Source: Pegea sp. RAD2-039 | Taxonomy: Eukaryota > Chordata > Thaliacea > Salpida > Salpidae | Reading direction: 5' to 3' | Assembly: GCA_034620365.1 (NCBI GenBank) | Contig: JAQGEQ010000186.1 | Coordinates: forward strand, 620,001-684,000 | Length of the DNA: 64,000 nucleotides | Shown: positions 13,101 through 25,166 of the stretch, in pieces | Layout of the letters: each line of letters starts with the position of its first letter | How positions within the stretch are numbered: position 1 is the first letter of the stretch | Position numbers and translations under genes: made by a program | The notes under the pieces: model-generated | What the model was told of the DNA's origin: nothing | Databases searched by the model: none | What the model saw: only the letters and a program-made list of their open reading frames with translations

Positions 13101-13600
13101 CGGAACCATAAATTTTCCGACTCTTAATAACTTTTAAATTAATAACTCTTCAACAATTTTATTAATCAGATCAAAGTTATATCTTTTAATCAATAACAGC
13201 TGTTCAAAGTCAACAAACGCATAGAGCTTTGTGTGTTCAAACACAAATGATTTCATGATCTAGCAATCTTATAAAGTCTTGATTAATTATATCAGCAAAT
13301 AATTCTGTTTATTATTCACAATCGATATATCTTCTTATCAGGTTTTCTGTAAAATATTGAAAAAACTTATGAAAATTTGGCATTAGCAGTTTGACTTCTT
13401 CAGTAAACTATTGCTATCATTAGTAAGTATATTCTGTAAGTTTCTAATTTCAAACTCAACTGTTTAAACTCAAACAAAAACTGTGTGGAGAAAATTTACT
13501 CTTGTTGATAATTAGAAAACCTTTTCTTGATTTTTTAACCAGATTTTACATATTATCAATTCATTACCTAGTATTACCTATACGAGATTAAACTCAGAAA
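10154..13600. other. AT-rich intergenic region, no gene seen
   Basis: No convincing exon on either strand. A moderately GC-richer stretch at about 10560-10720, upstream of the filament promoter, could be regulatory. A perfect palindrome is listed separately at 12469-12490. The rest is A/T-rich sequence with frequent stops. Confidence 0.55.
12469..12490. repeat. Perfect 22-bp palindrome
   Basis: TTTTACTGCAATTGCAGTAA plus two more A residues reads identically on both strands with no loop. Flanking bases (T before, G after) end the symmetry. It lies in an otherwise featureless spacer. It could be a dimer-binding site or chance. Confidence 0.5.
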
Positions 13601-14060
13601 GAAAATCCTCAATCGATTGACCTGGTATAACTGTCCCATATCACTGAGCCTTACCACCGAACAGTGGACCTATTGAATAGGACAGTTCTGTGCCCGCTAA
13701 TAAAGTCACTGATGAAGGAATGTGAAACAGCTTCAACAGTCTCTTAGTGATGGTGTCTGAAGATGACATCTAGAATCGCGATCTGCTTATATGAGGTCCA
13801 CTATTTTCTGTATGATTCTTCTTTCCTGTTGAAGTGGACCACCAGCAACTCCTGGATGTACAACTAGAAGAAGATTGTAAGGGTAAAGTTTAAAGAACTT
13901 ATGTGTTTACATGATGTCCTGGTAATTTCTTGGTCGTAATCTAGAAAACTTGATGCCAATGACACAATTACCTTTTAATTCAATTATTTGATATTTCAAG
14001 TTATTTTTAGAATAGAGATACAGAGGCAATGCTTGAGATGAGTTCAAGACTCTCTGGTAG
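13600..14060. other. GC-richer island with ambiguous coding potential
   Basis: This stretch is clearly GC-richer than its surroundings. On the minus strand it can be read as phase-compatible exons: a segment with YQIIELKGNCVIGIKFSRLR (about 14050-13910), a short middle exon, then a 45-bp intron and a segment with ITKRLLKLFHIPSSVTLLAG ending in a stop near 13640. Other frames on both strands are also partly open, so the coding interpretation is weak. The flanks CTGTCC...GGACAG form an inverted pair near 13630-13690. It could be a small gene, a decayed mobile element or a structured RNA. No homology was recognised. Confidence 0.25.
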
Positions 14061-17000
14061 TAGGCGTTGAGTTGATAGTTAGTGAGAATATGTGAACCTT
14101 AATATAAACTATTATGGATTTTTGTTTACTAACCAACTGTTTAAAAGTAAATATATTTGTTGAATTTGCATTTGAATATAAAAATACTTTAACAGATCTA
14201 TATACCTCATAAGCAGAAGTATAGTTTTTACAATTTCTAATTATTTTGTAAACGTATTTCAAAGAGCTAATGATAACAGTTAGAGTTTTCTTTAATTGAC
14301 TATTTTGTTAATTAAGTTAATTGCAAAGATTATAAAAAATATTAAAATTACAATTTTTCTAATTAAAATTTTTAATTATGTATTAGAAAATATATATAAT
14401 ATATCTTAATAATTAGCAATGAGCTTCTATTCTAAAAATCAATTTATAAGTTACTATTGTATTTTTTAGCAAGAATGGTTTGTAAGTAGTTTTTTCAGAC
14501 TATTATTATGTTTATATCTCGTAAAAATTACAAATACATTTTACTGCAAAAAGCATGATATTCATCTCACGTATATATCCTTTTAAATTATCTTATTCAT
14601 TGTAACAAATAACTGAAGATGGGCATAAATAAATTAATTTGCCAAAATATTGACATTAAAAAACTGGTCTTGACAGTGAGAAAATTTTTAACATTATTAT
14701 TTAGCAAGCTTGAAAGTCAATCCAAAAAATTAACCTTGGTTTCGAGTTTCAATTTGAGTGCAAAATATAGAGTGTCTTACACGAGCTATAACTTTCGTTA
14801 TAATTTCAGTTTGACGCCTTCAGAAATGTTGAAACTGTTTTTTAAATTAATAAGTAAATGCCTAAGAAAAAAGATTTTAAAAATTTTGACAGTTTTATGT
14901 AGTTAGTATGAAATATAAACATGTAGAAGAAGTTCATAAAATGTTCTGAAGTATTTTGTTACTGATTTTGTGATTATGAAGATGTTTAAAACTTTTATTC
15001 AGTTTTTAATTTTTTGGTAGCCATTGGTATCAACAAATAAAACCAAAAATTAAAGTTTTAGTAAAAAAGCTTGTTCTTATCGTTTTTATTTTGGGAATTA
15101 TTCGAAATATATATCATAAATAACAAAATCAAGCAATTTTTTCGGGTAGTTTTTAAAACATTTATAACTTCTATAACTTTATAAGAACTTAAAGAACGCT
15201 GTAAGATATTTTAGAAATACCTACCTGTATACTTTAAATATTCAAGTCGATGTAATTAGAAAAACTAGTAAATAACCCAAAATTAATTCAAATTGTCTCT
15301 TTATAATTAAGCCGTTTATTTCCATTGGCAAAAAAACACTATCGTAATTACATATAGGTCATAAAATTACGTATTTAAAATGTTTCAGCCAACTTTTAAT
15401 GAAGTTAGTAAACATTTAATCATTTTTAACGCTAACTCTGTTAGTTTCGAATATAGATGCTTTAAATCTATTTTTAATTGAGTGAAGTTTTAAAAAGTAA
15501 AATAACGTAAGCTAGAAAATAATTTTTTGTAAATTTGTAAATTGTAAAAAGTAGGCTCTTTAATAATGTGTATTTGAAGCATTTGAAATATATAATAAAC
15601 AATTCATTGCAGAAATTTTTCTTTTTTAAACTTTTAGCGAAAGACTAATAAATACAAGACTATATTTTTTTAAACATCAAAAAGTTTAAGCGTTCTTTTT
15701 TAACCTTAGAGTTATCAAAATTTATTTTAAAAACTGGTTATTGTTTTATGAAGTTTTCATTCTAGCTTGAGTCACTTTTACTTAAACTAATTTTTGATAA
15801 ATTTCTTGATTGACAGCAATTGTTACTAATTTTCGTCATATAAGTCCAGTTTACAGTTAAATTAATTTAATTCAGTAGTTTTTCATTATTTGTTTGATTG
15901 ATAACTTTTAAAATAAATCCAACCTTAGAAGGTAAGGTAATAAATAATTTAGTAAAATTCACTTAATATAATATGACGCATTTTACGTCAAAATAAAATT
16001 GATTTTAATTTAAATCTAACCTTTAAAATAAATCATCTTATTATTTTTAGGTATGCTTACTACTGAAAAGACTAATCAATTTATTTTATTCTTAGTGTTT
16101 GGTATTAAACATTTATTTCTAAAAGAATTAAAGCGTTTATTTTTATCTCTTTGGTTTTGATCCTGTTTTTGGAATCAAATAAGGTATTTCTGTTTATTTA
16201 AAATACTTTTCTGAAAATGAACAATTTTCTTAAAGTTTTTTTTCATTGATTTTTTTATCATTGAAAAATATAGTTGATTATTATTATAATTTTTTGACTT
16301 TATTGAAAAAGATTATACTAAAATATATAAATTAGTAATTATAAACTGTTGTAGCTTTAAAATTAAATTAGATTTAGCAAGTAAAATTATTTACATATAT
16401 CATATTAAATAGCAGAAATATCTGCAATTACTGTTTTATTTCAACAGATAATATTTACTTTTTAATTAGAAATATATTTTAAAAATTGTCTTTGAAATGT
16501 GTAATTATTTGTTTTTACATTTGCATATACACAGAAGTATTTTTAATGAGTTACTCTTTAAACAAATTACAGTTTTACTTTCTACAAACAAAAAACTGCT
16601 TTTGAAAGTTTGCTATAGTTTTCTCGAATCAAATTTTTTACCGTCAAACTCAGAAAATCTTACTAAGAAATGTAATTTCTTAATAAATTAGTTTTATTTT
16701 AATTCTTAAATGCGGTTTTAAACCAAAATTTATTTACTATTTCAACTCCTTAAGTTTCAAGTTTAGAGGATCTAATGTTTCATAGACCTGTCAATAATAT
16801 CCTACAATAGAATCCTATTTGAGCGGGAAGCATCAGTCTGTTAAGACTAATTGCTTTAAAGCATTTTCTTTGAAATTTACTTTTGCTGAAATTGGACGAC
16901 TTAATTTTTTAATATTTGTTTTTTTGTTTTATTATGGCTTTTAATTAATTGATAATAACTAAAATTATCAAAGCTGGTAACGATTAATTATTGGCAAAAC

Positions 17001-17096
17001 ATAAATTTGTTTTTATATTTTAGTGAACAGTGTATTTGTTGAACGTTTTGTATGAATAGCATCACGTTCAGTTAGCATCAATAAAAACTCAAAATA
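14061..17096. other. AT-rich intergenic region, nothing recognised
   Basis: Open frames at 14619-14906 and 16497-16691 are dominated by Lys, Leu, Phe and Ser as expected from A/T-rich chance frames, have no splice context and match no family I know. I treat the interval as non-coding. Confidence 0.55.
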
Positions 17097-18715
17097 ATGA
17101 ATCAATCAATAAACGGTTAGTATTTCATCTGATTTAAATAAAAAAATTAACTAAAATTATTTAAAACTGCTAATAGATTTAACAAAACAAAATCGATACA
17201 CTTATATTTCAAGTTAAAGTTATAACTTCGTATCTAGCTTATATTTAGTAAAGAAATATTTAATAAAAAACGTTTTATTTGTTCAGATTCTTGCTGGCAA
17301 AACGCAACATATGAACCAGTTGATAATGTTGTCTTAAGTATTTCTTCTATCCTTATATTTTGTAGCATATTTGGAAATATTCTTCTTCTTTTTATTTACT
17401 ATACTGATAAGAACCTTCGAACGATTGTGGATTGTATAATTGGAAGTTTATGTTGTTCAAACTTGCTATCAACATTTACTGCTCCTATCTCAGCATACTT
17501 GATGTATTTTAACTTTCACAGATGGGACCTCCCTCACCAAATATGTGAGATTGTTATTTTAGTATAAGAGATTATTGAAATACTAAAAGAGTTCATTTTC
17601 TCCCATTTACTTCATTTAATTTTATTACTAAACTTAATTTTTCAATAAACTTATTGATGATTAATATTTTTAGATTTTATTAATATCTGCAGTCTATTAT
17701 TATTATATATATTAATATATATCATATAACATAGGTAAAGTTTATTGGCTTATAAAGATGGCGACAGTCTTTCTAACAGCTCTACACATCTTTATCCTTG
17801 CTGTTTATAGACTGAAAGTTATACTCAGCCCTTATAAGGTTATGGATATTTCATTCAAAAAAACTATTATGTATATGATTTTAGTCTGGATTTTATCAGC
17901 TTGTTCAGGTGTACCTCTATTTCAAACAACTAAAATAATAAAAGGTACTTCATTGCTTTTTAAGGCATCTAAACTAAAAATTTTACATTGATTATTTCAG
18001 AAAGCTCTTGCAAAGAAACATGTCTTTTAAACTCAACTAAAGACAAAAATGTTGCTTCAGTCAAAATTGTTTTTCTGGTTTTGTTTAGTGTCGTTTACCT
18101 CTCTATTAGCGTCATTTCCATTCTATATATAATATTCACTCTTCGCTTTAGAAAGTAAATCTGTTTGGTGTTTTATAAAATAATTTTTAATATAGGAAAT
18201 TAAGATTAATGCTAATAAATGTTTAACTAATGAATAAGTTATTTATATTAAGTTATTAAATTAAATAAGTGTTCAATGATGATTAACAACCATAAAAACT
18301 TCTGCATTCATAACATCAATTTTATATTTTTCTTTCAAGACGTCATCGACAATTAAGTAGTGTCATTGGTCTTTCAAAGGTGGCAGAAAAGTCTCTAGAT
18401 GCAGAAGCAATCATGACAATGAAAAGAAGCAGAAGTAAAGGATCATTCCGAGTAGCAACTGGAAGAAATGTTTTTGGCACTAACCAACAAAAAAAACAGT
18501 TTAAGCAATTTTTTTTGCTGTGTATATCTTTTATATTAGGTTACACACCAACATTATATTATTTAGCCTACCGAACGCTCCACCAGCAACTTATGAGTAG
18601 CTTTTGGATCGAGAAATTAGTTTTTATATTTCAACAATTTTATGAATTCTTGACTCCAATAATGGTAATATTAGGATCAAAAAGAATTTATCAAAGAGTT
18701 AAAAACATATTTTGA
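17097..18715 (+). CDS. Orphan rhodopsin-class G-protein-coupled receptor
   Basis: Five exons (17097-17115, 17287-17544, 17735-17944, 18001-18154, 18340-18715) give 338 residues. A short N-terminus with a potential glycosylation site (NAT) leads into seven hydrophobic segments. TM1 carries the conserved GN (CSIFGNILLLF). TM2 is followed by an extracellular Trp (RWDLP) and the TM3 cysteine (QICKVYW), and the second extracellular loop has cysteines (ESSCKETC). Intracellular loop 3 is long and basic (MKRSRSK). TM6 has the conserved proline region (ILGYTPTLYY). The TM3 end reads AVYRLKV rather than DRY, and TM7 has LTPIMVILG instead of NPxxY. These changes are seen in divergent peptide or orphan receptors. 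The ligand cannot be predicted. The exon 2 donor was chosen at T|GTGAG because only it restores frame and the TM3 cysteine. Confidence 0.85.
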
Positions 18716-19584
18716 ATATATACTTCTAATCAACATTCTTGAAGAAAATAACTGAAAGAATGGTTTAGTTTTGTCTGAATTTGTATTTTACAAAATTATT
18801 GTTTTAAATGAATTTATTTTATTTCAAAAGTGTGTATCTTACTCTCATCATTTTTCATTGGTAGTTTTTAGAAGTTTTTTTAATAGACATGTAGATTTAA
18901 GATTAATTTGGTTACAAATAGAAAAAGTATTTTTTTAATTTAAAAAATTACTTTGAAGCAGATTTAAACTATTTTGTCAAATATATTTCTTGTTCAGTCT
19001 TTTAGTTTATTCAAAGTATTTATTCGATGGAATGTAAATATATAAAAAGCAATTTTTTTAATGTAATTACAAAACATCCTTGAGTTACCACAATTTTTTT
19101 ATCTAAAATCATCCAAGAAAGAAGATTTATGATTAAAAACATTATTCAGGTCTGATTTAAAAATATTCGAGAAAATTTTTACAAAGATGTATAATCTTTT
19201 TCCATACAAACCATTTTTAACGATATCTAGATCATTTTTACCAACTTTATTCGGTGCATTTATTAAAAAAATTGAAAATATAAATCACAGCTAAAATCCC
19301 ATTAGAAACTCTAATTTATAATAAATTTTCTAAAAAATAAGTTACTACTTTTTAAAGTGTTGAAATAATTTTACAAACTTTAAAATAAGCTGTGCTTATT
19401 AGCTGCCTAGATATTTAATGACATTAAACCATACAATTATATGTTATCAATATTATCATATTATTGCAAACCTTTAGGTTAGCCATAATTTCTACGTTAG
19501 TTGTGTAGGAGATATTTTCACAAATACCTCAAGTATGTGGGTGTTCATAAACAATAATAAAAAGGGCTAAAAGTTAGAATTATC
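18716..19584. other. Intergenic region between GPCR and UNC-93-like genes
   Basis: A/T-rich, with no exon or repeat recognised. It must hold the 3' UTR of the receptor gene and the promoter of the transporter gene; no clear TATA box was identified. Confidence 0.5.
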
Positions 19585-22246
19585 ATGAAGTACATGTCAC
19601 AAAGACAGTCTACTGAGCCTACTGCAGACCTTCTAAAACAGCTTTCAAAGAGTATGTCTTCTTTTCAAAAGTACAAAAGTATTGTAGCCTTTGGTGTAGG
19701 GGGACTATTATGCTGTTCTTCTTATTTTGGTTGGTACTTTTTCTTTAGGTTTAAGATTTGCTATAAAATATTTTTTATAGGTATTTTAAACCTCCAAAGT
19801 AGTATGAACATATCTGACAATATAGGAACGCTGTCTTCAACCATAATCTATGCTTCAAGTATCTTTCAAGGGATTTTTTTAAATAGACTTCTTTTGCATC
19901 GTTATGACCCAAAATGGGTTTTAGTGATGAGTGAAATTTCGTATGCAGCTTTTTGCATTGGCAATTTTTATCCGAGTAACTTTATATTTTTGAAAATTTG
20001 TTGTTGTAAAACATCAAAGAATTTAAATTAAAAATTTTGTAAAAAATAAGATTTTATATTAATAAACATTTACAAACTGTTAAAGATTAATACACCTAAA
20101 ATTATCACAACAATTTGTAATTTGATCTTATTTGTTTAAAATTTTAAAGCTCTTTACATTATGATCCCGGCTGCCTTGATCTCGTCATTTGGGGCAACGA
20201 TGTTCTGGTCAACTGCTCCTTGCTGCATCCATTACATATTTCTCGATTATTGGGAAAAATTAGATGAAAAAAGTAAATGTAATAAACAATTGGATACTGA
20301 AAAAAGAGTATGGATTGGAAATGTTTATGGAGTTTTGAAATCCTGTCAGGTGACAATAAACTTACATTTAATTTCAAGGATGAAATGTTTCCAACTAAAA
20401 ACTTAGCAATTAGTTTATTATCCTTATATGTCTTACAGGTTTTTGGAAATCTTTTATCATTCATTGCTTTATTTGGAACCAAAAATCTGGACAGTAGTTT
20501 GACCACTAACTCGAGTCTTTTTCAAGATATTAGTGGTTGTGGAAGCAATTACATTCAGGTAAAATGAGAAATGTTTAGCAGATAAACAGCTCGTGTTGTT
20601 CAAGCAGAAGTTGAACCGTTATAATATTGCCAATATTGCCATTTCTAAACTGTGATTTTTTCCTTGTTTATATTATTAACAATCTATGTAATTGTTCACT
20701 GTTATATGCTTTGGGGACTACTGAAATGCCATATGTTACATCTTTTGCTTTCTATATTTCTGACTAAATAGATGTTATTTGTGAGAATGTGTGTTAGCGA
20801 GAGGTGCTCTCTTCAGGCACCCTCTTTTGCATTTATTGTAATAAATCAATAAAATAAATAAGTGACTTATAATATCGACCAATTTATATTTAAATAAAAA
20901 TTTTTATTTGTTTGTTTTTACAGAATTCAAGTAATATTGAGAACTATAGACGGTACGTACCCAGTAAAACATCTATCTACACGTTAACGTTTACTTTACT
21001 TGGAATACTATTAATCGGAATTTATATTCATATAGCATGTCTGCCAGAGTTAAAACCAAAAGGTGAAAATTATTTGATAAACAAATAGTAAATTACTGAC
21101 AAGATGTATTCTCATTATTTTTACTATATATTAGTCAAAACTTGAATTTATACTTTTAAATATATAATGAAATTGTTGTTATCATTTAACTTTCAAATCA
21201 TTAGTGAAATATCTGTAACTTTACAAATATTAGTTTGATCTTATTGTTTCTAAAATAAAATAAACATCTTTACAGATAAAGAAGAGAATGAAATGGGTAT
21301 GTTAGGGTACTTTGCAGAATCCTTGTCAAAAATTTGTTATGGTTACTCAAATATAAACAATTTATTGCTTGCTCCAGCAGCTTTTTATTATGGAGTTTTT
21401 ATTTCATACAGTTATGCAACGTTTACTCAATCATTTGTATCTTGTGCAATCGGAATTCATCAAGTTAGAAATTCTTTAATTCGCTTACATTAAATTTAAT
21501 ATTTATGTTTTAAGTAGTAATTATTATAAACAAAGCTTTGAGCTTATTAACGTCATTTAATTCTACTAAAACTATAGAATACAAAAGGAATTAATATTTC
21601 TACTTTTTTTTTTGATTTTGTATAATGTGATAATGAATATAAGTTTCTAAAAGTAATGAGATAAATGATAGGATCTTCTTTTCAGGTTGGACTTAGTATG
21701 ACTATCAGAGGAATCACTGGTTGTATTTTTTCTCCTTTATCTGGCAAAATTATGCACAAACTTGGTATCTTGTCTCTTCTTGTCTTATGTCTCATGATAG
21801 ACTGCACTACTTTTGCTGTTCACCTTTTTTGGCATTTAAATCCATCAAATTCTTTTTGGGTTTTTATGTTAGCTGCCGCTTTAGGAGCAATGGGTGGTTT
21901 GTGGGGTCCTTTAATAACTGGTTAGTTTGAAGTTATCTATTTAAAAAGAAAATAACCAAAATAATTTTTGTTGCTAATTGATTTCAGATAGTTTAAAAAG
22001 TCATTTTTTATAGCTATGTATTTGGAGTCTTTTAAAGAGGATACAGAAACTGCGGTGGTCTTAGGAAATTTAGCCACAAATACTGGAATGGCTCTAGGAT
22101 TTCTTCTACAGCAAACTTCAACAGTTCGACAATTTCTCTACTTTTTAATTTCTCTATCTGTTGTTTCATCTTTAAGTTGTATCGTTGCAGAACAACTAAT
22201 CAAACGAGAAAGATCTCGAATAGAAAAAGAATCACTTCTCAAATAA
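19585..22246 (+). CDS. UNC-93-like major facilitator superfamily protein
   Basis: Eight exons (19585-19729, 19781-19975, 20150-20349, 20439-20558, 20924-21062, 21276-21463, 21686-21920, 22014-22246) give 484 residues. UNC-93 family signatures include ILNLQSSMN and IGTLSSTIIYASSIFQGIFL after TM1, NFYPTLYIMIPAALISSFGA, VFGNLLSFIALFG, LLLAPAAFYYGVFISYSYAT, and FVSCAIGIHQVGLSMTIRG. The exon arrangement yields about 11-12 membrane segments, with a cytosolic basic C-terminus (IKRERSRIEKE). Family members act as regulatory subunits of K+ channels in nematodes or as trafficking chaperones (UNC93B1); others, such as UNC93A, are poorly understood. This protein looks closest to the UNC93A/UNC-93 type. 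The first intron is 51 bp. Intron 4 (20559-20923) contains a truncated SINE. Confidence 0.9.
20781..20860 (+). mobile_element. 5'-truncated SINE, 3' tail only, in an UNC-93-like intron
   Basis: From GTGAGAATGTGTGTTAG onward this closely matches the 3' part of the full SINE at 62300-62496 on the opposite strand, with only scattered substitutions over about 50 bases through GGCACCCTC and GCATTTAT. It includes a GAGAG...CTCTC stem and ends in an A/T-rich tail with AATAAA-like repeats. No tRNA-like head is present upstream, so the copy is truncated. Confidence 0.75.
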
Positions 22247-23995
22247 AAACTTGAAAACAAATTTAGTTTACTAAACATCATAAACAGTTTGAGTTTAGAA
22301 TGATTTTCTCAAGTATTTCTCTAATTGAAATTGTAAAGAGTGGGTTGTACTAATTAATGTTGAATTACATTAAAATGAAAAAAGATATGATAAAGTAGAT
22401 TGTGTTTTTAGTCAGCGAGTTATTGAAATAAAAAGGATAGTTTTCAAACAAAGTAATTAGTAAATTGTAAAAAACTAAAAACTCTATAAAAAAACTTTTT
22501 TTATTGTATTTATCACAAACCTTTAACCAAGACTATCTAAGACTAAGGAATTCAAGCAATTGTCATTATATAAAATTTTTCTTTGCTGTAAACTCTTTTC
22601 ATACCATTAAAATAGTTTTCTATAACCCAGTTTAAATCTATTACAAATAGGAAAATAATTTCAATCTAAAGATTATTCAATGTTTTAGTCATAAAGTATA
22701 ATCAATAGAAAATTGGTTATATAATATATGTAATGCTATTGGCTGCATAATATCAATTATAAATATGTTGGTTATAAAACATCATTATATAACAAATCAC
22801 TTTATTTGTGTTATTACAACCGCCTACTGAGGGGTATTCTGGGTTTGATTCCAGATGGACACATATTAGCGACAAAGAAAAGACCATTTAAAATCCCGGG
22901 TAGAAGGGCCTTGTAAATCAGGTTAATGACAACACTTCTGGGAGACTCAAAGCTCCAAATTTAAAGTATGAGTTAGAGCCTCATAGACAGCTCGTCACTG
23001 TACTCAGTCTAATTGTATAAGCGTGGAAATTGGATGCCTGCTGCATGAGCAACAACTAAATCTCCATATTTTCTACCCTAGCTCACAGCATAGACGAAGC
23101 GGGCCATTTCTTTTTCTTCCATGCAATCAAATACTATTTTTAATAGATACTTAAAACCTTATTATGCATCCAAGTTTAAATTTAAAATCAATTTTTCTAT
23201 CAAGCCAACAATAGCTTTATATATAGCTTATTAATTTATAACAATTGTTTATGAAGCGTTAATCGTTATATTTACGTAAGCCTGTCAACTTGAGTTACTC
23301 GGGTGGTGACTAGCACGCAAGTTCTCTAATTCTGAGAAACAAATAAAGCAACTATAAATAGTCTATACGAGTCATCAAATTTTTAATCACCTAATTCTAA
23401 ATTATTATAGTTTTTACTTATTGCAACAATTATGTAATCATATACTTTTATGTTAGGGTATTTTCATTTATAGCAAAACAACTTTTATTATCTTTTGTTT
23501 TTGATTCGATTTTGACATTTATTAAAATCAAATTTTAATGTCTTTAAGAATGGATAAATATATATTTAAAAATATGTTTAAAATAAAAATAAATAAACAT
23601 AAAACTAAGTAATTCACAATATTTTCAAATTAATTTATAACATTTACTGCATCATATAAAATTAGGAAAACGATTTTTTAAAATTTTTATTAGGTTTTTC
23701 CTGAGAAATTTTTATTGATCTTAATTATTATAAGTTTTTATGGGGAAGTTTTTGATTTATTGTAATCTCTATTAAATTTTTTAGACTAAAATTATGAATA
23801 ATTAATGGAGTTTTTTCCCATAAGTAAGCCTTAAGTTAAATAAACTCAAAGTTGTTTTTTCTTTTGTTTTTTTTTACTACAATATGAACTAAAACTAATA
23901 ATTAATATTACTATATACAACTAAATTTTCATAGTATTTTATTACATGACACTTTTGTTTTAAGAAATGTAGAAATATTGATTTAGATCTTAAAA
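22247..23995. other. Intergenic region with a SINE
   Basis: A/T-rich apart from the tRNA-like SINE at about 22812-23120 and a small GC patch at 23275-23340 (GTTACTCGGGTGGTGACTAG), which I cannot assign. No exons were recognised. Confidence 0.5.
22812..23120 (+). mobile_element. tRNA-derived SINE-like element, decayed
   Basis: A GC-rich block of about 300 bp in A/T-rich DNA. It contains a clear T-arm: TCTGG, the B-box-like GGTTTGATTCC (22842-22852), then CCAGA, so the T stem is intact. A matching A box is not evident, so the head is partly decayed or truncated. The body has no long open frame. Its tail does not obviously match the SINE at 62.3 kb, so it is probably a second family. Boundaries are approximate. 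Confidence 0.6.
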
Positions 23996-25166
23996 ATGGA
24001 GTTAAGATATGCTGTTAAAAATCTTTATAAAACTGTAAGTAATATCAAGTTATACTCACAAAATCATATTTTGATAACATTTTATCAAATACAACTATTT
24101 ATTTTTGAAAAGTATCAGATGAAGGGTTTTCTTTAATCAATTTTTCTTCAATAGTTGTTAAGTTTATAGTGTCTGAATCATCCAAGGGAACTAAAGATTT
24201 AACTCTTTGGAGTAAAACAATAATTTAAATAGAATTATTTATATAAAAGATTTCTTTCATATTTCAATATATAATCTAATATTTTTTATAGTAAATTAAA
24301 ATGGCAAAAAAGATCAAGGTGGCTATTTTTGTTGAAGCTGGATTTATGTCATCAATTTTTTTAACTTGTTACTCTTTTCTTGTCTCTATTTGGGACCCTT
24401 AAAAATTCTGGGCCATTTTAAACATTGTCTATGCTTCTTTATGGTTGTCTTTATACTCAAATAAATAAGTAAAAAAATAATCATTTTTAAGTAAGTTTTC
24501 ATTTTTAAATTTTGAGTATTTTTTTTTCTTATTTTTCCAAATATTGCTTTAAAGGTCACTTTAATTTTCGATTTTTACAATAAGTTTTTATCTTTCATAA
24601 GACTTTTCTTCAATTTTTATAGCTTTTAATGGGTTAGTCATTATAATACTTATTTAGTTGGCTATATTGACTTAGACAATTTAGGTAAACAATTTTTTAA
24701 TGGTCTACTTTATTTAATGTATAAAATATTTGAAAATTATAATTAAAAAATACTTTTTTAAGTATGAAGCAACAATTAATAGATTCTAAAACTTTGCGTT
24801 AAATGACAAAATATTCGTTGAAATAGTTATAAATTTTCAAATAACAATTATCACTAAATTAATATGAATTTATCAAAATGAAACTTGAAAACAAAAATCT
24901 TTTTTCAGTTAATATTTATGGGAAAAGAATACCCCAAAGGAGGAAGATACTTTAGAGATCGATGTCATGCTGCTTTCATGAAGAACAAAAACGTGTCCGA
25001 TGCTGACGAGATACAAAAGCTGATAGATCGAGGAAACTTTGTGGTTAAGGAGCTGGAAGCACTTTATCATCTACGAAAATATAGAGCGATGAAAAAACGA
25101 TATAATAACTCTGAAAGCTTTGAAGAAATCCTCATTAAAAATATGAAAAAGTTTGATAAAGATTAA
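23996..25166 (+). CDS. ETFRF1: LYR-motif protein ETFRF1 (LYRM5)
   Basis: Two exons (23996-24034 and 24909-25166) give 98 residues. Exon 1 supplies the LYR-type start [14 protein letters not shown], and exon 2 the diagnostic [15 protein letters not shown] and [20 protein letters not shown], which align closely with human LYRM5/ETFRF1. This mitochondrial matrix protein of the LYR family binds the electron-transfer flavoprotein and can displace its FAD. The first residue of the LYR motif region is altered (LRYAV...NLYK) but the helical pattern is retained. The start in exon 1 rather than the in-frame ATG upstream of exon 2 is preferred because it completes the LYR helix and the splice sites are consensus (GTAAGT, TTTTTCAG). 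The 874-bp intron is long for this region. AATAAA follows at 25181. Confidence 0.9.

Noticed and set aside
14619-14906. 95-residue plus-strand open frame
   Set aside because: Composition (Lys, Leu, Ser, Phe) is that of A/T-rich chance frames, with no splice context, homology or GC rise.
20350-20567. Continuation of the UNC-93-like exon 3 frame, and an overlapping frame at 20310-20567
   Set aside because: The family alignment requires GVLKSCQ to join VFGNLLSF directly, which removes 20350-20438 as an 89-bp intron. The read-through frames are artefacts.
24301-24402. Short frame [15 protein letters not shown]... inside the ETFRF1 intron
   Set aside because: Only 33 codons before a stop, no recognised homology and no matching splice partner. 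It may be a decayed fragment, but I cannot support it as a gene.
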